This document shows, piece by piece, positions 23,529 through 32,121 of a stretch of DNA of 64,000 nt. Numbering within the stretch: position 1 is the stretch's first letter; every line of letters starts with the position of its first letter. The DNA is from an uncultured Oscillospiraceae bacterium (GTDB lineage Bacteria; Bacillota; Clostridia; Oscillospirales; Oscillospiraceae): the NCBI GenBank assembly GCA_934623575.1, contig CAKTVL010000004.1, positions 1 to 64,000 on the forward strand, written 5' to 3'. A program made the translations under genes and the position numbers. The notes under the pieces were generated by a model, which had not been told where the DNA came from, did not search any database, and worked only from the letters and a program-made list of their open reading frames with translations.

Positions 23529-24449
23529 ATGGACGGATACATTCTCCGCGACAAGCAGGAGCAGCTGACGCTGCCCGCCGCCGCCGCGGACAAGCTGCTG
23601 CGCAGCGGCCAGGGCGACGCCGCCCTTTTATACCTGGCGCTGCGCCGCTTCGGCCGGGGCGTCACCCCGGAGGAGCTGGAGCGCGCCCTGCCCATCAGCC
23701 GCCTGCGCATCGACGCGGCGGAGAAAGCGCTGCAGGACCTGGGCCTGTTGCCCCGCCCGGCCCACGAGGCGCCGCCCGCCCCGGCGGACGAGCGCCCGGT
23801 CTACACCGCCCAGGACATCGCCGGACTGCTGACGGATAACGAGGGCTTCCGCCTGCTGGTGCCCCAGACGGAGCAGCAGCTGGGCAAAAAGCTCCGCACC
23901 GCCGACCTGCAGATCCTGGCCGGTCTCTATGACGACCTGGGCATGCCCGCCGACGTGATCTACCTGCTGGTGTGCCACTGCGTGGAGCGCGCCCGCCGCC
24001 AGTGGGGCGAGGGACGCCGTCCCACCCTCCGCCAGATCGAGAAGGAGGGCTACCGCTGGGCGCAGCTGGGCATCTTCGACCAGTCCGCCGCCGCGGTCTA
24101 CCTGAAAAAATGGGCCCAGCGCCAGGACAAGTGCCCCGCCTACATGCGTGCCCTCCGGCTGCCGGACCGCCCGCCGGTGGAGGCCGAGCGCCGCTACATC
24201 GACCAGTGGATGGACATGGGCTTCCCGCCGGAGACCGTGGCCCTGGCCTACGAGCGCACGGTGTTCTACAAGAAGGACCTGAACTGGCGCTATCTCAACG
24301 GCATCCTGCGCCGCTGGCACGATTCCGGCTGGCACACGCCCCACCAGGTGGAGCAGGGGGAAAAGACCGGCAAGTCCGCCTCTCCCGCCAAGCCCGCCGC
24401 CCCCGCCGGGGACAAGGACGCCTGGATGCGCCGCTACATCAAGAGGTGA
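23529..24449 (+). CDS. DnaD-domain replication initiation protein
   Basis: A 306-residue DnaD/DnaB-II-like protein. The N-terminal winged helix (about 20-80, RRFGRGVTPEELERALPIS) is joined by a Pro/Ala linker to tandem DnaD domains (about 100-175 and 205-275), the second ending in YKKDLNWRYLNGILRRWHDSG, the typical YxxxIxxxW-type DNA-binding end. Such proteins help load the replicative helicase at the origin or at stalled forks. It is followed 4 bp later by an ATPase of the DnaC/DnaI type, the expected partner. Confidence 0.9.
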   Translation: MDGYILRDKQEQLTLPAAAADKLLRSGQGDAALLYLALRRFGRGVTPEELERALPISRLRIDAAEKALQDLGLLPRPAHEAPPAPADERPVYTAQDIAGLLTDNEGFRLLVPQTEQQLGKKLRTADLQILAGLYDDLGMPADVIYLLVCHCVERARRQWGEGRRPTLRQIEKEGYRWAQLGIFDQSAAAVYLKKWAQRQDKCPAYMRALRLPDRPPVEAERRYIDQWMDMGFPPETVALAYERTVFYKKDLNWRYLNGILRRWHDSGWHTPHQVEQGEKTGKSASPAKPAAPAGDKDAWMRRYIKR

Positions 24450-24453
24450 GAGT

Positions 24454-25431
24454 ATGTCATACGACGGTATCATCATGCAGCGGGCCATCGCCCGCTTCGA
24501 CCAGGACAAGCAGCGCCGCGCCGCCGAGCTGGAGCAGCGCCGCCGCGCGGTCTATGCCCGCGCCCCCCGCCTGCAGGAGATCGAGCGCACCCTCCGCACC
24601 ACCATGAGCCGCATCGTGGCCGTCTCCGCCAGGCGGGGCGAGGACCCGCTGCCCGCCCTCCGGGACCTGCGGGACGAGAACCTGGGCCTCCAGCGTGAGC
24701 GCGCCGCCCTGCTGGCGGACCTGGGCTATCCCGCCGACTACCTGTCGGAGACGCCCGTCTGCTCCCGCTGCGGCGACACCGGCTACACCCGCTCCGGCGT
24801 CTGCGACTGCCTGAAAAAATACTACGCCCGCGAGCAGCTCCGCGAGCTGTCCCGCCTGCTGCCCCTGGGCGAGGCCCGGTTCGAGACGTTCCGCTTCGAC
24901 CTGTACGACAGCGCCGTCTGGGATGGCTACGGCACCTCTCCCCGCGCCAATATGGAGCACAACTTCGACGTCTGCCGTGACTACGCCAACCAGTTCTCCA
25001 AGGGCGGCGGCAGTTTGCTGCTCTCCGGCGGCACCGGCCTGGGCAAGACCTTCCTCTCCGCCTGCATCGCCCGCGTGGTCAGCGAGAGCGGCTTCTCCGT
25101 GGTCTACGACACCGCCATCAGCATCTTTTCCCGGTTCGAAAACGCCAAGTTCCGCCCCGACGACGTCAGCGACGCCGACGTCCGCCGCTGCGAGAACTGC
25201 GACCTGCTGATCCTGGACGATCTGGGCACCGAGATGACCACCTCCTTCGTCCAGAGCGCCCTGTACCAGATCGTCAACGGCCGCATGCTCTCCGGAAAGT
25301 CCACCATCATCAGCACCAACCTGGCCCCGGATGTGCTGTCCGCCCGCTACGGCGCGCCCATCCTCTCCCGCATCGAGGGCAGCTACGAGATCCTGCCCTT
25401 CTTCGGCGACGACATCCGCACCCGTCAGTGA
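24454..25431 (+). CDS. DnaC/DnaI-like helicase loader ATPase
   Basis: A 325-residue AAA+ ATPase. The N-terminal helical/zinc part has CSRCGDTGYTRSGVCDCLKK (about 107-126). The ATPase core has Walker A LSGGTGLGKTFLSA (near 190), Walker B LLILDDLGTE, and sensor residues in KSTIISTNLAPDVL. It should load the replicative DNA helicase together with the DnaD-domain protein encoded just upstream. The start at 24454 follows AGAGGTGAGAGT. A bidirectional terminator follows. Confidence 0.92.
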   Translation: MSYDGIIMQRAIARFDQDKQRRAAELEQRRRAVYARAPRLQEIERTLRTTMSRIVAVSARRGEDPLPALRDLRDENLGLQRERAALLADLGYPADYLSETPVCSRCGDTGYTRSGVCDCLKKYYAREQLRELSRLLPLGEARFETFRFDLYDSAVWDGYGTSPRANMEHNFDVCRDYANQFSKGGGSLLLSGGTGLGKTFLSACIARVVSESGFSVVYDTAISIFSRFENAKFRPDDVSDADVRRCENCDLLILDDLGTEMTTSFVQSALYQIVNGRMLSGKSTIISTNLAPDVLSARYGAPILSRIEGSYEILPFFGDDIRTRQ

Positions 25432-25446
25432 CCCCGCGCCATTACA

Positions 25447-25474
25447 CAAAAAAGACCGGCAGAGCCGGTCTTTT
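25447..25474 (+). terminator. Terminator after the helicase-loader gene
   Basis: AAAAGACCGGC-AGA-GCCGGTCTTTT; the stem is flanked by A-tract and T-tract, so it can work in both directions. Confidence 0.85.
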
Positions 25475-25692
25475 CAGTTTGCCGAAGGACTTTCGCTTCA
25501 CGCCAAGATGTTTTCTGCCGCGGGGGAGCTCGAGGGGGCAGCGCCCGCCTCGAATCAGATCGAATGCCGCGCTAAGCCTTGCGTTGCAAGGTGTGCGTTG
25601 AGCAAAGCGAATATTTTCACGCCGCATGCGGCGTGAAAATAACGGCATTTTTCAGGCTGTTGAAAAGCGGATAGCTTTTCGACAGCCTGTTC
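25475..25692. other. Palindrome-rich noncoding gap between the helicase loader and noc-like gene
   Basis: About 220 bp without a convincing gene. It holds a perfect palindrome TTTTCACGCCGCATGCGGCGTGAAAA (25615-25640 region) and a long stem with arms CAGGCTGT(T)GAAAAGC and GCTTTTCGACAGCCTG (25651-25689). A 68-codon minus-strand reading frame spans 25442-25648 but lacks a ribosome site and overlaps the terminator. It may be a dispersed intergenic repeat. Confidence 0.45.
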
Positions 25693-26505
25693 TCACCCCG
25701 CCTTGCCCTTGGGGATACGCACTGTCAGGCAGATCTCGTCCTCCGTGTCCTGCCGCGCCACCCGGGCGCCCACGCCCGCGCCCCGCATCAACCGTATCCC
25801 CCGCTCCACGCTGTTGAGAAACAGCCGCACGTCCTTGATGATGAAGGTGCGCCGCTGCCGGGGCGGTGTCACCTGCCCCTGCGATAGCAGGTGCTCGATG
25901 TACGCCTCCGCGGCGGATACGTTCAGCTGTGCCTTCCCGATGTGCTCCGCCGCCGCCAGCCGCTGCTCCCCGTCTGCCAGACGCAGCAGCGCCCTGGCGT
26001 GGCGCTCCGTCAGGCCGTACCGGTGCAGCGCCTCCACCACCGGCTCCTCCAGCCGCAGCAGCCGCAGCTTGTTGGCCACGGCGGACTGACTGCGCCCCAG
26101 CTTTTCCGCCGCCTGCTGCTGGCTCAGCCCGTACCGCTGCAGCAGCCGCGCGATGGCCGCCGCCTCCTCCATATAGTCCAGGTCCCGCCGCTGTAAATTC
26201 TCGATCAGCGCCAGCAGCGCCGCGTCCTCCTCGTCCACCCGGGCCAGCAGACACGGCACCTGCCGCAGCCCCGCCATCCGCGCTGCCCGCCAGCGCCGCT
26301 CCCCGGCCACCAGCTGGTACACGCTGCCCTGCGCCCGCACGGTCACCGGCTGCAATATGCCATAGACCGCGATGCTGTCCGCCAGCTCCCGCAGCCCCTC
26401 CTCGTCGAACCGCCGCCGGGGCTGCTGGGGATTGGGCCGTATGTCGTTGATGGGTATGTACCGCACGCGGCTGGACAAAAACTCGCTTTTTTGCTCTTTT
26501 TTCAT
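25693..26505 (-). CDS. noc: Noc-like nucleoid occlusion protein (ParB family)
   Basis: A second ParB-family protein, 270 residues. It has the CTPase box GERRWRAARMAG and ENLQRRDLDYMEEA, the HTH region LGRSQSAVANKLRLLRL, and LTERHARALLRL. The HTH and the C-terminal IIKDVRLFLNSVERGIRLM resemble Noc more than Spo0J/ParB, so it probably binds Noc sites and blocks division over the nucleoid. It lacks the GLGKGLSALL start seen in the parB product. The start at 26505 follows AAGGAGG. It is divergent from the VanW gene and monocistronic. The Noc versus ParB paralogue choice is by recalled motif likeness. Confidence 0.8.
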   Translation of the reverse strand: MKKEQKSEFLSSRVRYIPINDIRPNPQQPRRRFDEEGLRELADSIAVYGILQPVTVRAQGSVYQLVAGERRWRAARMAGLRQVPCLLARVDEEDAALLALIENLQRRDLDYMEEAAAIARLLQRYGLSQQQAAEKLGRSQSAVANKLRLLRLEEPVVEALHRYGLTERHARALLRLADGEQRLAAAEHIGKAQLNVSAAEAYIEHLLSQGQVTPPRQRRTFIIKDVRLFLNSVERGIRLMRGAGVGARVARQDTEDEICLTVRIPKGKAG

Positions 26506-26688
26506 GGTCTCCCCCTCCTTTTCCTCCATCTTACGCCCCGCCGCCGTCGAAACGCCGCGAACTCCGGCGGGAAATAAAATTATTACGCTTTTGTAACCCA
26601 TTCCTTGACAAACCGTGATACAATGCAGATACACTGCCGCATTTTCCCGTCAGTGCCCAACTTTAACAACATAAAAGGAGGGGACACC

Positions 26689-28377
26689 ATGAGTGAAGAG
26701 ACCAACCTGTCCTCTGTTCCCAACGAAGCCGCCCCCGCCCCGGCCCAGCCCGGCGGCAAGCGCGCGGCCCCGATGAAAAATGAGAAGAAAAACCGTACCG
26801 GCCTGGTCATAGGCATCGTGGCCGCCGTGCTGGTGCTGGCCTACGCCGGGCTCTGCGCCGCGGCGCAGACGCTGTACGCCCACGCGGCCTTCCCCGGTAC
26901 CTCCGTGCTGGGGCTGGACGTGTCCCGTCTGTCCGCCCAGCAGGCGGAGCAGCGCTGGACGGAGCAGGGGAGTGCCCTGCTGGACGGCATGACCATCCGC
27001 CTGACCCGTGACGGGCAGGAGATCGGCAGCACCACCCTTTCCGACCTGGGCGTCACCGTTCTGCCCGTCTATGTCTCCAAGGCTGCCGGCTGCGACGTGC
27101 AGGACCGGGGCTGGGGCAGCGATGTGACCGCGTTCCTCCGCGGCGGCTGGCGCTTTATCGAGAGCTGGTTCAGGGCCGTGGATGTTACGCCCCAGCTGGA
27201 CGTGGACGAGGCGAAGCTTACCGCCGCCTGTGAACAGCTGTCCGACACCGTGGGCTGCACCGTAACGGACGGCGGCTACCGGCTGGCGGAGGGTGAGGGC
27301 CTGTACATCACCAAGCCCCGCGACGGCGAAAAGCTGTCCGCCGCCGCGCTGGAGGAGGCTCTCCGTGAGCGCATCGAGAGCCGCGACCTGTCCGCGGCAG
27401 CCCGGTCCGTGGAATGTGTGTTCGCGGCCCACACCGCCGCGCCCATGGACGTGCAGGCGCTCCACGACGAGATCGCCGGCACCATGGCCGCCGCCATCTG
27501 CGACAAATCTACCGGCAAGCCCACCCAGTCCCGCGTGGGCGTACAGTTCGATGTGGAGACGGTGCAAAAGCAACTGGATGCCGCCCAGCCGGGCGAGGAA
27601 TTCCTGGCTGACGCCCAGGTGCAGTTCCCGCCTGCCGCCACCGAGGAGCTGGAGCAGGCCATGTTCCGTGACGTCATCGGCACCTGCACCACCACCTGCG
27701 CCGGCCCCTGGGGCCGCCGCCAGAACATCAAGCTGGCCTCCGCCGCCATCAACGGCCGCATCTATAACCCCGGCGAGGAGTTCTGGTATAACGCCACCGT
27801 GGGCCAGCGGACAGAGGCCCGGGGCTTCCAGCCCGCCGCCGCCTACTCCGGCGGCAAGACCGTCACCTCCATCGGCGGCGGTATCTGCCAGGTGTCCTCC
27901 ACGCTGTACTACGCCACGCTGATGGCCGATCTGAGGATCGTCCTGCGCTACGCCCACATGTTCGACCCCGGCTATATGCCCGTCACCGGCTGTGACGCCA
28001 CCGTCAGCTGGGGCGGCCCGGACTTCGCCTTCCGCAACAGCACCGACTACCCCATCAAGATCACCACCAGCTATAACGACGAAACCAACCAGCTGACCAT
28101 CACCCTCCTGGGCACCAAGACCGACGACCACTATGTGGAGATGACCAACCAGTTCCTCTCCTACTCCGAGCGCAAGACCGTCTACCAGGAGTCCGAGAGC
28201 ATCGCCCCCGGCACCACCGAGGTGGAGCAGTACGGCCATAACGGCTACGCCGTCCAGACCTACCGCAACGTCTACGCCGGCGACGGTACCCTGCTGCGCA
28301 GCACCAAGGAGGCCTACAGCGACTACGACCGCGCCGACAAGATCATCCTCGTCGCCCCCGGCGAGCTGCCGCAGTAA
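26689..28377 (+). CDS. VanW family protein with membrane anchor and peptidoglycan-binding-like domains
   Basis: A 562-residue extracytoplasmic protein of unknown exact role. After a charged Pro/Ala-rich N-terminus (1-45) comes one membrane helix (46-68, TGLVIGIVAAVLVLAYAGLC), two repeated domains of the PG_binding_4/YoaR type (about 75-330), and the VanW domain with TSIGGGICQVSSTLYYATL (about 400-440) followed by NSTDYPIKI. It probably works at the cell wall; VanW homologues occur in vancomycin clusters but this context has no van genes. The start at 26689 follows AAAAGGAGG. An extended -10 TGATACAAT lies at 26616-26624. Confidence 0.88.
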   Translation: MSEETNLSSVPNEAAPAPAQPGGKRAAPMKNEKKNRTGLVIGIVAAVLVLAYAGLCAAAQTLYAHAAFPGTSVLGLDVSRLSAQQAEQRWTEQGSALLDGMTIRLTRDGQEIGSTTLSDLGVTVLPVYVSKAAGCDVQDRGWGSDVTAFLRGGWRFIESWFRAVDVTPQLDVDEAKLTAACEQLSDTVGCTVTDGGYRLAEGEGLYITKPRDGEKLSAAALEEALRERIESRDLSAAARSVECVFAAHTAAPMDVQALHDEIAGTMAAAICDKSTGKPTQSRVGVQFDVETVQKQLDAAQPGEEFLADAQVQFPPAATEELEQAMFRDVIGTCTTTCAGPWGRRQNIKLASAAINGRIYNPGEEFWYNATVGQRTEARGFQPAAAYSGGKTVTSIGGGICQVSSTLYYATLMADLRIVLRYAHMFDPGYMPVTGCDATVSWGGPDFAFRNSTDYPIKITTSYNDETNQLTITLLGTKTDDHYVEMTNQFLSYSERKTVYQESESIAPGTTEVEQYGHNGYAVQTYRNVYAGDGTLLRSTKEAYSDYDRADKIILVAPGELPQ

Positions 28378-28388
28378 AGAGGATATAC

Positions 28389-28426
28389 GCAAAAAAGAAG
28401 CACCCCCTCGGGGTGCTTCTTTTTTG
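28389..28426 (+). terminator. Bidirectional terminator between the VanW and ABC permease genes
   Basis: GCAAAAAAGAAGCACCCC pairs with GGGGTGCTTCTTTTTTGC; A- and T-tracts flank the stem so it serves both convergent genes. Confidence 0.92.
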
Positions 28427-28439
28427 CCGTATTCCGCGT

Positions 28440-29693
28440 TTATTCTCTCCGCAGCGCCTCGATGGGATTCAGCTTCGACGCCTTCACCGCCGGCACCAGG
28501 CCGAACACCACGCCGATGACCATGGAGAAGGCCACCGCGATGATGCACGCCGGCACGCTGATGGCCACCGGCGTCCCCATGATGTGGGACATCATCTCCG
28601 CCAGCCCGATGCCGCTGGCCACGCCCAGTATGCCGCCCATGCTGGTCAGCACCGCCGCCTCGGTCAGGAACTGCCACCGTATCCGGCTCTGCTGCGCGCC
28701 GATGGCGATCTTCAGTCCGATCTCCCTGGTGCGCTCGGTGACGGACACCAGCATGATGTTCATCACGCCGATACCGCCCACCACCAGCGAGATGGCCGCG
28801 ATCCAGATCAGCTGCTTGTTGGTGCTCTCCGACAGGCTCTGCAGGTCGCTGGCCTGCTGCAAAAGATCCTTGGACTCGTACTTGTAGCTGGTGGTCCGTA
28901 TCACGTTCTCGTTGAGATACTTGGCCACGTTGTCGCCGGCGGCGGTCATGTCGTTGGTGCTGGTGGCCCGTACCGCTGCGTACTGCGGCTCGTCGTACCG
29001 GTACGCCATCGCCCAGCACACATCCGGGATGAACACCGTCCCCGACTTGTTGCCCGCGTACATCTGATAGTCCTGGAAACTGTTGATCACCGGCTCGCTG
29101 CTGCTGCGGGAGGACACCACGCCCACCACGGTGAACGGCTCGCCCTGTATTTCGATGGTCCCGCCGATGGGGTTCTCCCCCTGGAACAGCGACTGTGCCG
29201 ACTTGGTGTCGATCAGCGCCACATTCCGCCGGTTGTCAAAGTCCGCCTGCACGAAGGGCCGCCCGTAGTTCACGGCGTAGTCCACCGCGTCCAGATAGTG
29301 GTCGTCCACGCCGTACAGCGACCCGCTGAAGGCGGTGTTGCCCACATACACGTTGTCCACCCAGTCCCGCTGGTTGTACAGCGACACCAGCGACACGCTG
29401 CCCAGCTTCTCCATCTCGTCCCGCATCTCCCGGGTGATGGGATCGATGCCCTCCGGCAGCGCCGAATACGCCGGCTCATAGTAGTTCTGGTTGTCCGTGG
29501 CGCTGATGGTCACCCGCACCACGTTGTTGCCCGCGCCGATCAGGTTCTGCTTGATCTGCTCGTTGGTGCCCTGAATGGTGGACACGATGGTGATGATGGC
29601 CGCGATGCCGATGATAATGCCCAGCATGGTCAAAAACGAGCGCAGCTTGTGGCTCCATACGCCCTGAAGGGCGAGATTCACATTTTCCAACAT
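28440..29693 (-). CDS. ABC transporter permease, MacB/FtsX-like
   Basis: A 417-residue permease with one N-terminal membrane helix (MLGIIIGIAAIITIVSTIQG), a large extracytoplasmic MacB_PCD domain (about 45-275), and three C-terminal helices with IGLKIAIGAQQSRIRWQFL and ending ASKLNPIEALRRE. This is the MacB topology used in export of peptides, antibiotics or lipids. It is the last gene of a minus-strand operon: adaptor, ATPase, second adaptor, permease. Start at 29693. The substrate is unknown. Confidence 0.92.
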   Translation of the reverse strand: MLENVNLALQGVWSHKLRSFLTMLGIIIGIAAIITIVSTIQGTNEQIKQNLIGAGNNVVRVTISATDNQNYYEPAYSALPEGIDPITREMRDEMEKLGSVSLVSLYNQRDWVDNVYVGNTAFSGSLYGVDDHYLDAVDYAVNYGRPFVQADFDNRRNVALIDTKSAQSLFQGENPIGGTIEIQGEPFTVVGVVSSRSSSEPVINSFQDYQMYAGNKSGTVFIPDVCWAMAYRYDEPQYAAVRATSTNDMTAAGDNVAKYLNENVIRTTSYKYESKDLLQQASDLQSLSESTNKQLIWIAAISLVVGGIGVMNIMLVSVTERTREIGLKIAIGAQQSRIRWQFLTEAAVLTSMGGILGVASGIGLAEMMSHIMGTPVAISVPACIIAVAFSMVIGVVFGLVPAVKASKLNPIEALRRE

Positions 29694-29709
29694 AAATATC
29701 CCGCCTCCT

Positions 29710-31446
29710 TTACACGCCGTAGTTGTAGAGCTGGTCGGCGGTGGCCTCCACCGTCTTGGCGCCCTCCGTCACGTCCCGGCCATAGGGGAACGCCACATAG
29801 TCGTCAATGGTCAGCCCGCCGCGTATCTGCGTATAGCTGCCCCACAGGTCGCGCCCGGTCTGCACCCAGCGCTGCTCCAGCCTGCCGTCCTCGCCCCGGG
29901 CCATCACGTAGCTCTTGCCGTTTTCCGTCCGGATGAACATGCTCTCCAGATACAGCGTGTTCCCGCTCTCGTCGGCGCTGGCGTTCTTCTGGAACTGTAT
30001 ATCCACATAGTCGTTGGGCTGCAAATTCGCGTCCTCGGTGACGAACACCTTAAAGGGATAGTAGGACGCGTTCCTGTTGCCGTCGCCCCAGTTGTTGCCG
30101 TTGTTGGTGGGATAGTCGTCGATGGACACGATGGTGCCCTCGCAGGCCGCTCCGGTCATCCAGCTGCTGATGGACACGGTGTCGCCCACCTGCACGCTGC
30201 CCAGATCCATTTCGCTCAGGGTGCCGGTGACGTAGTAACCGCCGCCGCCGGACAGCTCCACCACGGCCTCGCTGTTGTTATAGGCCTCGTCCGGGTCGCG
30301 GACGGTCTTCACCGTGCCGTCGAACTCCGCGTACACGTTGCCGTCGCCCAGCTCCGCCAGCTTCTTGTCCAGCTTCAGCTTCGCTACCTTCAGGTTGACC
30401 TCCTGCTCCTTTACTGCCTGAGCCTTCTCCAGAATGGCCTTGTTGATCTCCAGCTGGGTCATGGAGGCGTCCACCAGCTCTTGAATCTGCTCCACCTTCC
30501 GCTGGAGTTTGGTCACGGTCTCGCTGTACGTTTTCTCCGGGTCGGAGAAGGAGGCCTTGGGCGTCATCAGCACCATGCTGATCTCCGTCTTTGCCTCCGT
30601 GGCGGGCTGTCCCTCGGAACCCTCCGCTCCGGCGGTATACTGTCCGGTGATACGGATGCCCCACTGGTTATCCAGCAGGCCGCCCTTGATGTCGCCGCTG
30701 CGCGTCACCAGCACCACATAGACATCTACTTTCGTGTTTGCTTCGCCGATGGGCTTGTTCAGCAGCGCGAGGATATCCTTGGCGGCCTCGTCATTCAGCG
30801 GCTTTTCCTGCGGCCACAGGATGAAAAACGGATTCTTCGCTTCGCTGCCGGGGGTCTCCGTGTCCTTCGGCGTGATGTTCTCCGGCGCGGTGATCTTCGT
30901 CTCGTCGACGGCGGAGGAGGGGTCGTCCTTGATGGCCTTTTCCAGCTCGTCCTGCGCCTTTTTCAGCTCCGCCTGCAGCGTCTCCTTGTTCTTGGCCTTC
31001 TGCAGCAGCGCCAGCTCGTTCTTCATGACCTCCAGGTTCTCCGCCTGCCGGTCATAGTCGATCTTGGCGCGCTCCACCGTGGCCTGTGTCAGGGTGGAGT
31101 CGTAGCTCACCAGCGCCGTGCCCTTCTTTACGGTGTCGCCCTCCTTGACCCACACCTTCTTCACCGTCTGGCTCTGGGAGATGTAGATCTTCTGCAATTT
31201 GTCCGTGGTCACCATGCCGCTGGTGTTGGAGGTGTCCCCCCAGTAGTTGGTCATGGCGAAGTCGTTGACGGCGTATACGTTCACGTCGCCCCGCTGGGCG
31301 TTCCGGGCGATGGTCAGCCCGCCCCACACTGCGCCGCAGCCTGCGATGACGCAGGCAATGACGATCAGGGTCTTTTTCAGTTTTTTGCTCATGTGGGGCT
31401 TCTCCCCGGCGTGCAGCTTTTCCCGCAGCGTCAGCTTCTCACTCAT
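29710..31446 (-). CDS. HlyD/MacA-like membrane-fusion protein with unusual insert (578 aa)
   Basis: Membrane-fusion adaptor with one N-terminal helix (about 24-44, LKKTLIVIACVIAGCGAVWG), a biotinyl-lipoyl-like half motif (VWVKEGDTVKKGTALVSYDS), two coiled-coil arms (about 115-160 and 300-370) and a beta-barrel end. Between the coiled-coil arms sits a roughly 120-residue insert (about 175-295, with FFILWPQEKPLN) not seen in ordinary MacA. It should bridge ATPase-permease work to the cell surface. The start at 31446 follows GGGAGGTGA and overlaps the ATPase gene end by 8 bp. Confidence 0.85.
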   Translation of the reverse strand: MSEKLTLREKLHAGEKPHMSKKLKKTLIVIACVIAGCGAVWGGLTIARNAQRGDVNVYAVNDFAMTNYWGDTSNTSGMVTTDKLQKIYISQSQTVKKVWVKEGDTVKKGTALVSYDSTLTQATVERAKIDYDRQAENLEVMKNELALLQKAKNKETLQAELKKAQDELEKAIKDDPSSAVDETKITAPENITPKDTETPGSEAKNPFFILWPQEKPLNDEAAKDILALLNKPIGEANTKVDVYVVLVTRSGDIKGGLLDNQWGIRITGQYTAGAEGSEGQPATEAKTEISMVLMTPKASFSDPEKTYSETVTKLQRKVEQIQELVDASMTQLEINKAILEKAQAVKEQEVNLKVAKLKLDKKLAELGDGNVYAEFDGTVKTVRDPDEAYNNSEAVVELSGGGGYYVTGTLSEMDLGSVQVGDTVSISSWMTGAACEGTIVSIDDYPTNNGNNWGDGNRNASYYPFKVFVTEDANLQPNDYVDIQFQKNASADESGNTLYLESMFIRTENGKSYVMARGEDGRLEQRWVQTGRDLWGSYTQIRGGLTIDDYVAFPYGRDVTEGAKTVEATADQLYNYGV

Positions 31447-32119
31447 AGTCGTCACCTCCCGACAGTACGCCGTCCCGTATGGTCATGACCTTGGCGGCGT
31501 GGTTGGCGATGGACTTGTCGTGGGTGATCATAATGATGGTGGAGCCGCTGTCGTGCAGCTGCTGAAACAGCTCCATCACCGCCGCGCCGCTGGCGCTGTC
31601 CAGTGCGCCGGTGGGCTCGTCGGCCAGCAGCAGCTTCGGCTTGCCCACGATGGCCCGTGCGATGGCCACCCGCTGGCACTGTCCGCCGGACAGCTGGTCC
31701 GGCCGGTGATCCACCCGGTCGGAAAGTCCCACTGTCTCCAGCGCGGCCCGGGCCCGTTCCAGCCGTTCCGCCTTCTTCACCCCGCCGTACAGCAGGGGCA
31801 GCGCCACGTTCTCCACCGCCGTCAGCTTGGGCAGAAGGTTGAAGCTCTGGAACACGAAGCCCAGCTCCTTGTTCCGCACCTCCGCCAGCTGCTTGTTGTT
31901 GCAGGTGGTCACGTCCCGTCCGCCCAGCAGATAGCTGCCGCTGGTGGGCACGTCCAAACACCCGATCAGGTTCATCAGCGTGGTCTTGCCGCTGCCGGAG
32001 GGACCCATGATAGCCAGGTATTCCCCCTCCTCCACGTCAAGGTTCACGTTTTTCAGGATATGTGCCACGGACTTTCCCATGGGGTAGTCCTTGCATATAT
32101 CGCGCATTTCCAAAATCAT
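31439..32119 (-). CDS. ABC transporter ATP-binding protein, MacB/LolD type
   Basis: A 226-residue cytoplasmic ATPase with Walker [18 protein letters not shown]-loop [14 protein letters not shown], signature [15 protein letters not shown], Walker [14 protein letters not shown] and H-loop ITHDKSIA. The [16 protein letters not shown] pattern is typical of the LolD/MacB group. It powers the MacB-like permease of the same operon and lies between the two adaptor genes. The upstream adaptor stop is 2 bp away. Confidence 0.95.
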   Translation of the reverse strand: MILEMRDICKDYPMGKSVAHILKNVNLDVEEGEYLAIMGPSGSGKTTLMNLIGCLDVPTSGSYLLGGRDVTTCNNKQLAEVRNKELGFVFQSFNLLPKLTAVENVALPLLYGGVKKAERLERARAALETVGLSDRVDHRPDQLSGGQCQRVAIARAIVGKPKLLLADEPTGALDSASGAAVMELFQQLHDSGSTIIMITHDKSIANHAAKVMTIRDGVLSGGDDYE

Positions 32120-32121
32120 GC

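Noticed and set aside
25442-25648. 68-codon minus-strand frame between the helicase loader and noc-like gene
   Set aside because: No ribosome site, ends inside a terminator, spans a perfect palindrome. Kept only as part of a possible repeat.
26650-29019. Long minus-strand frame across the VanW gene and part of the ABC permease
   Set aside because: Overlaps a bidirectional terminator and two motif-bearing genes; no family resemblance.
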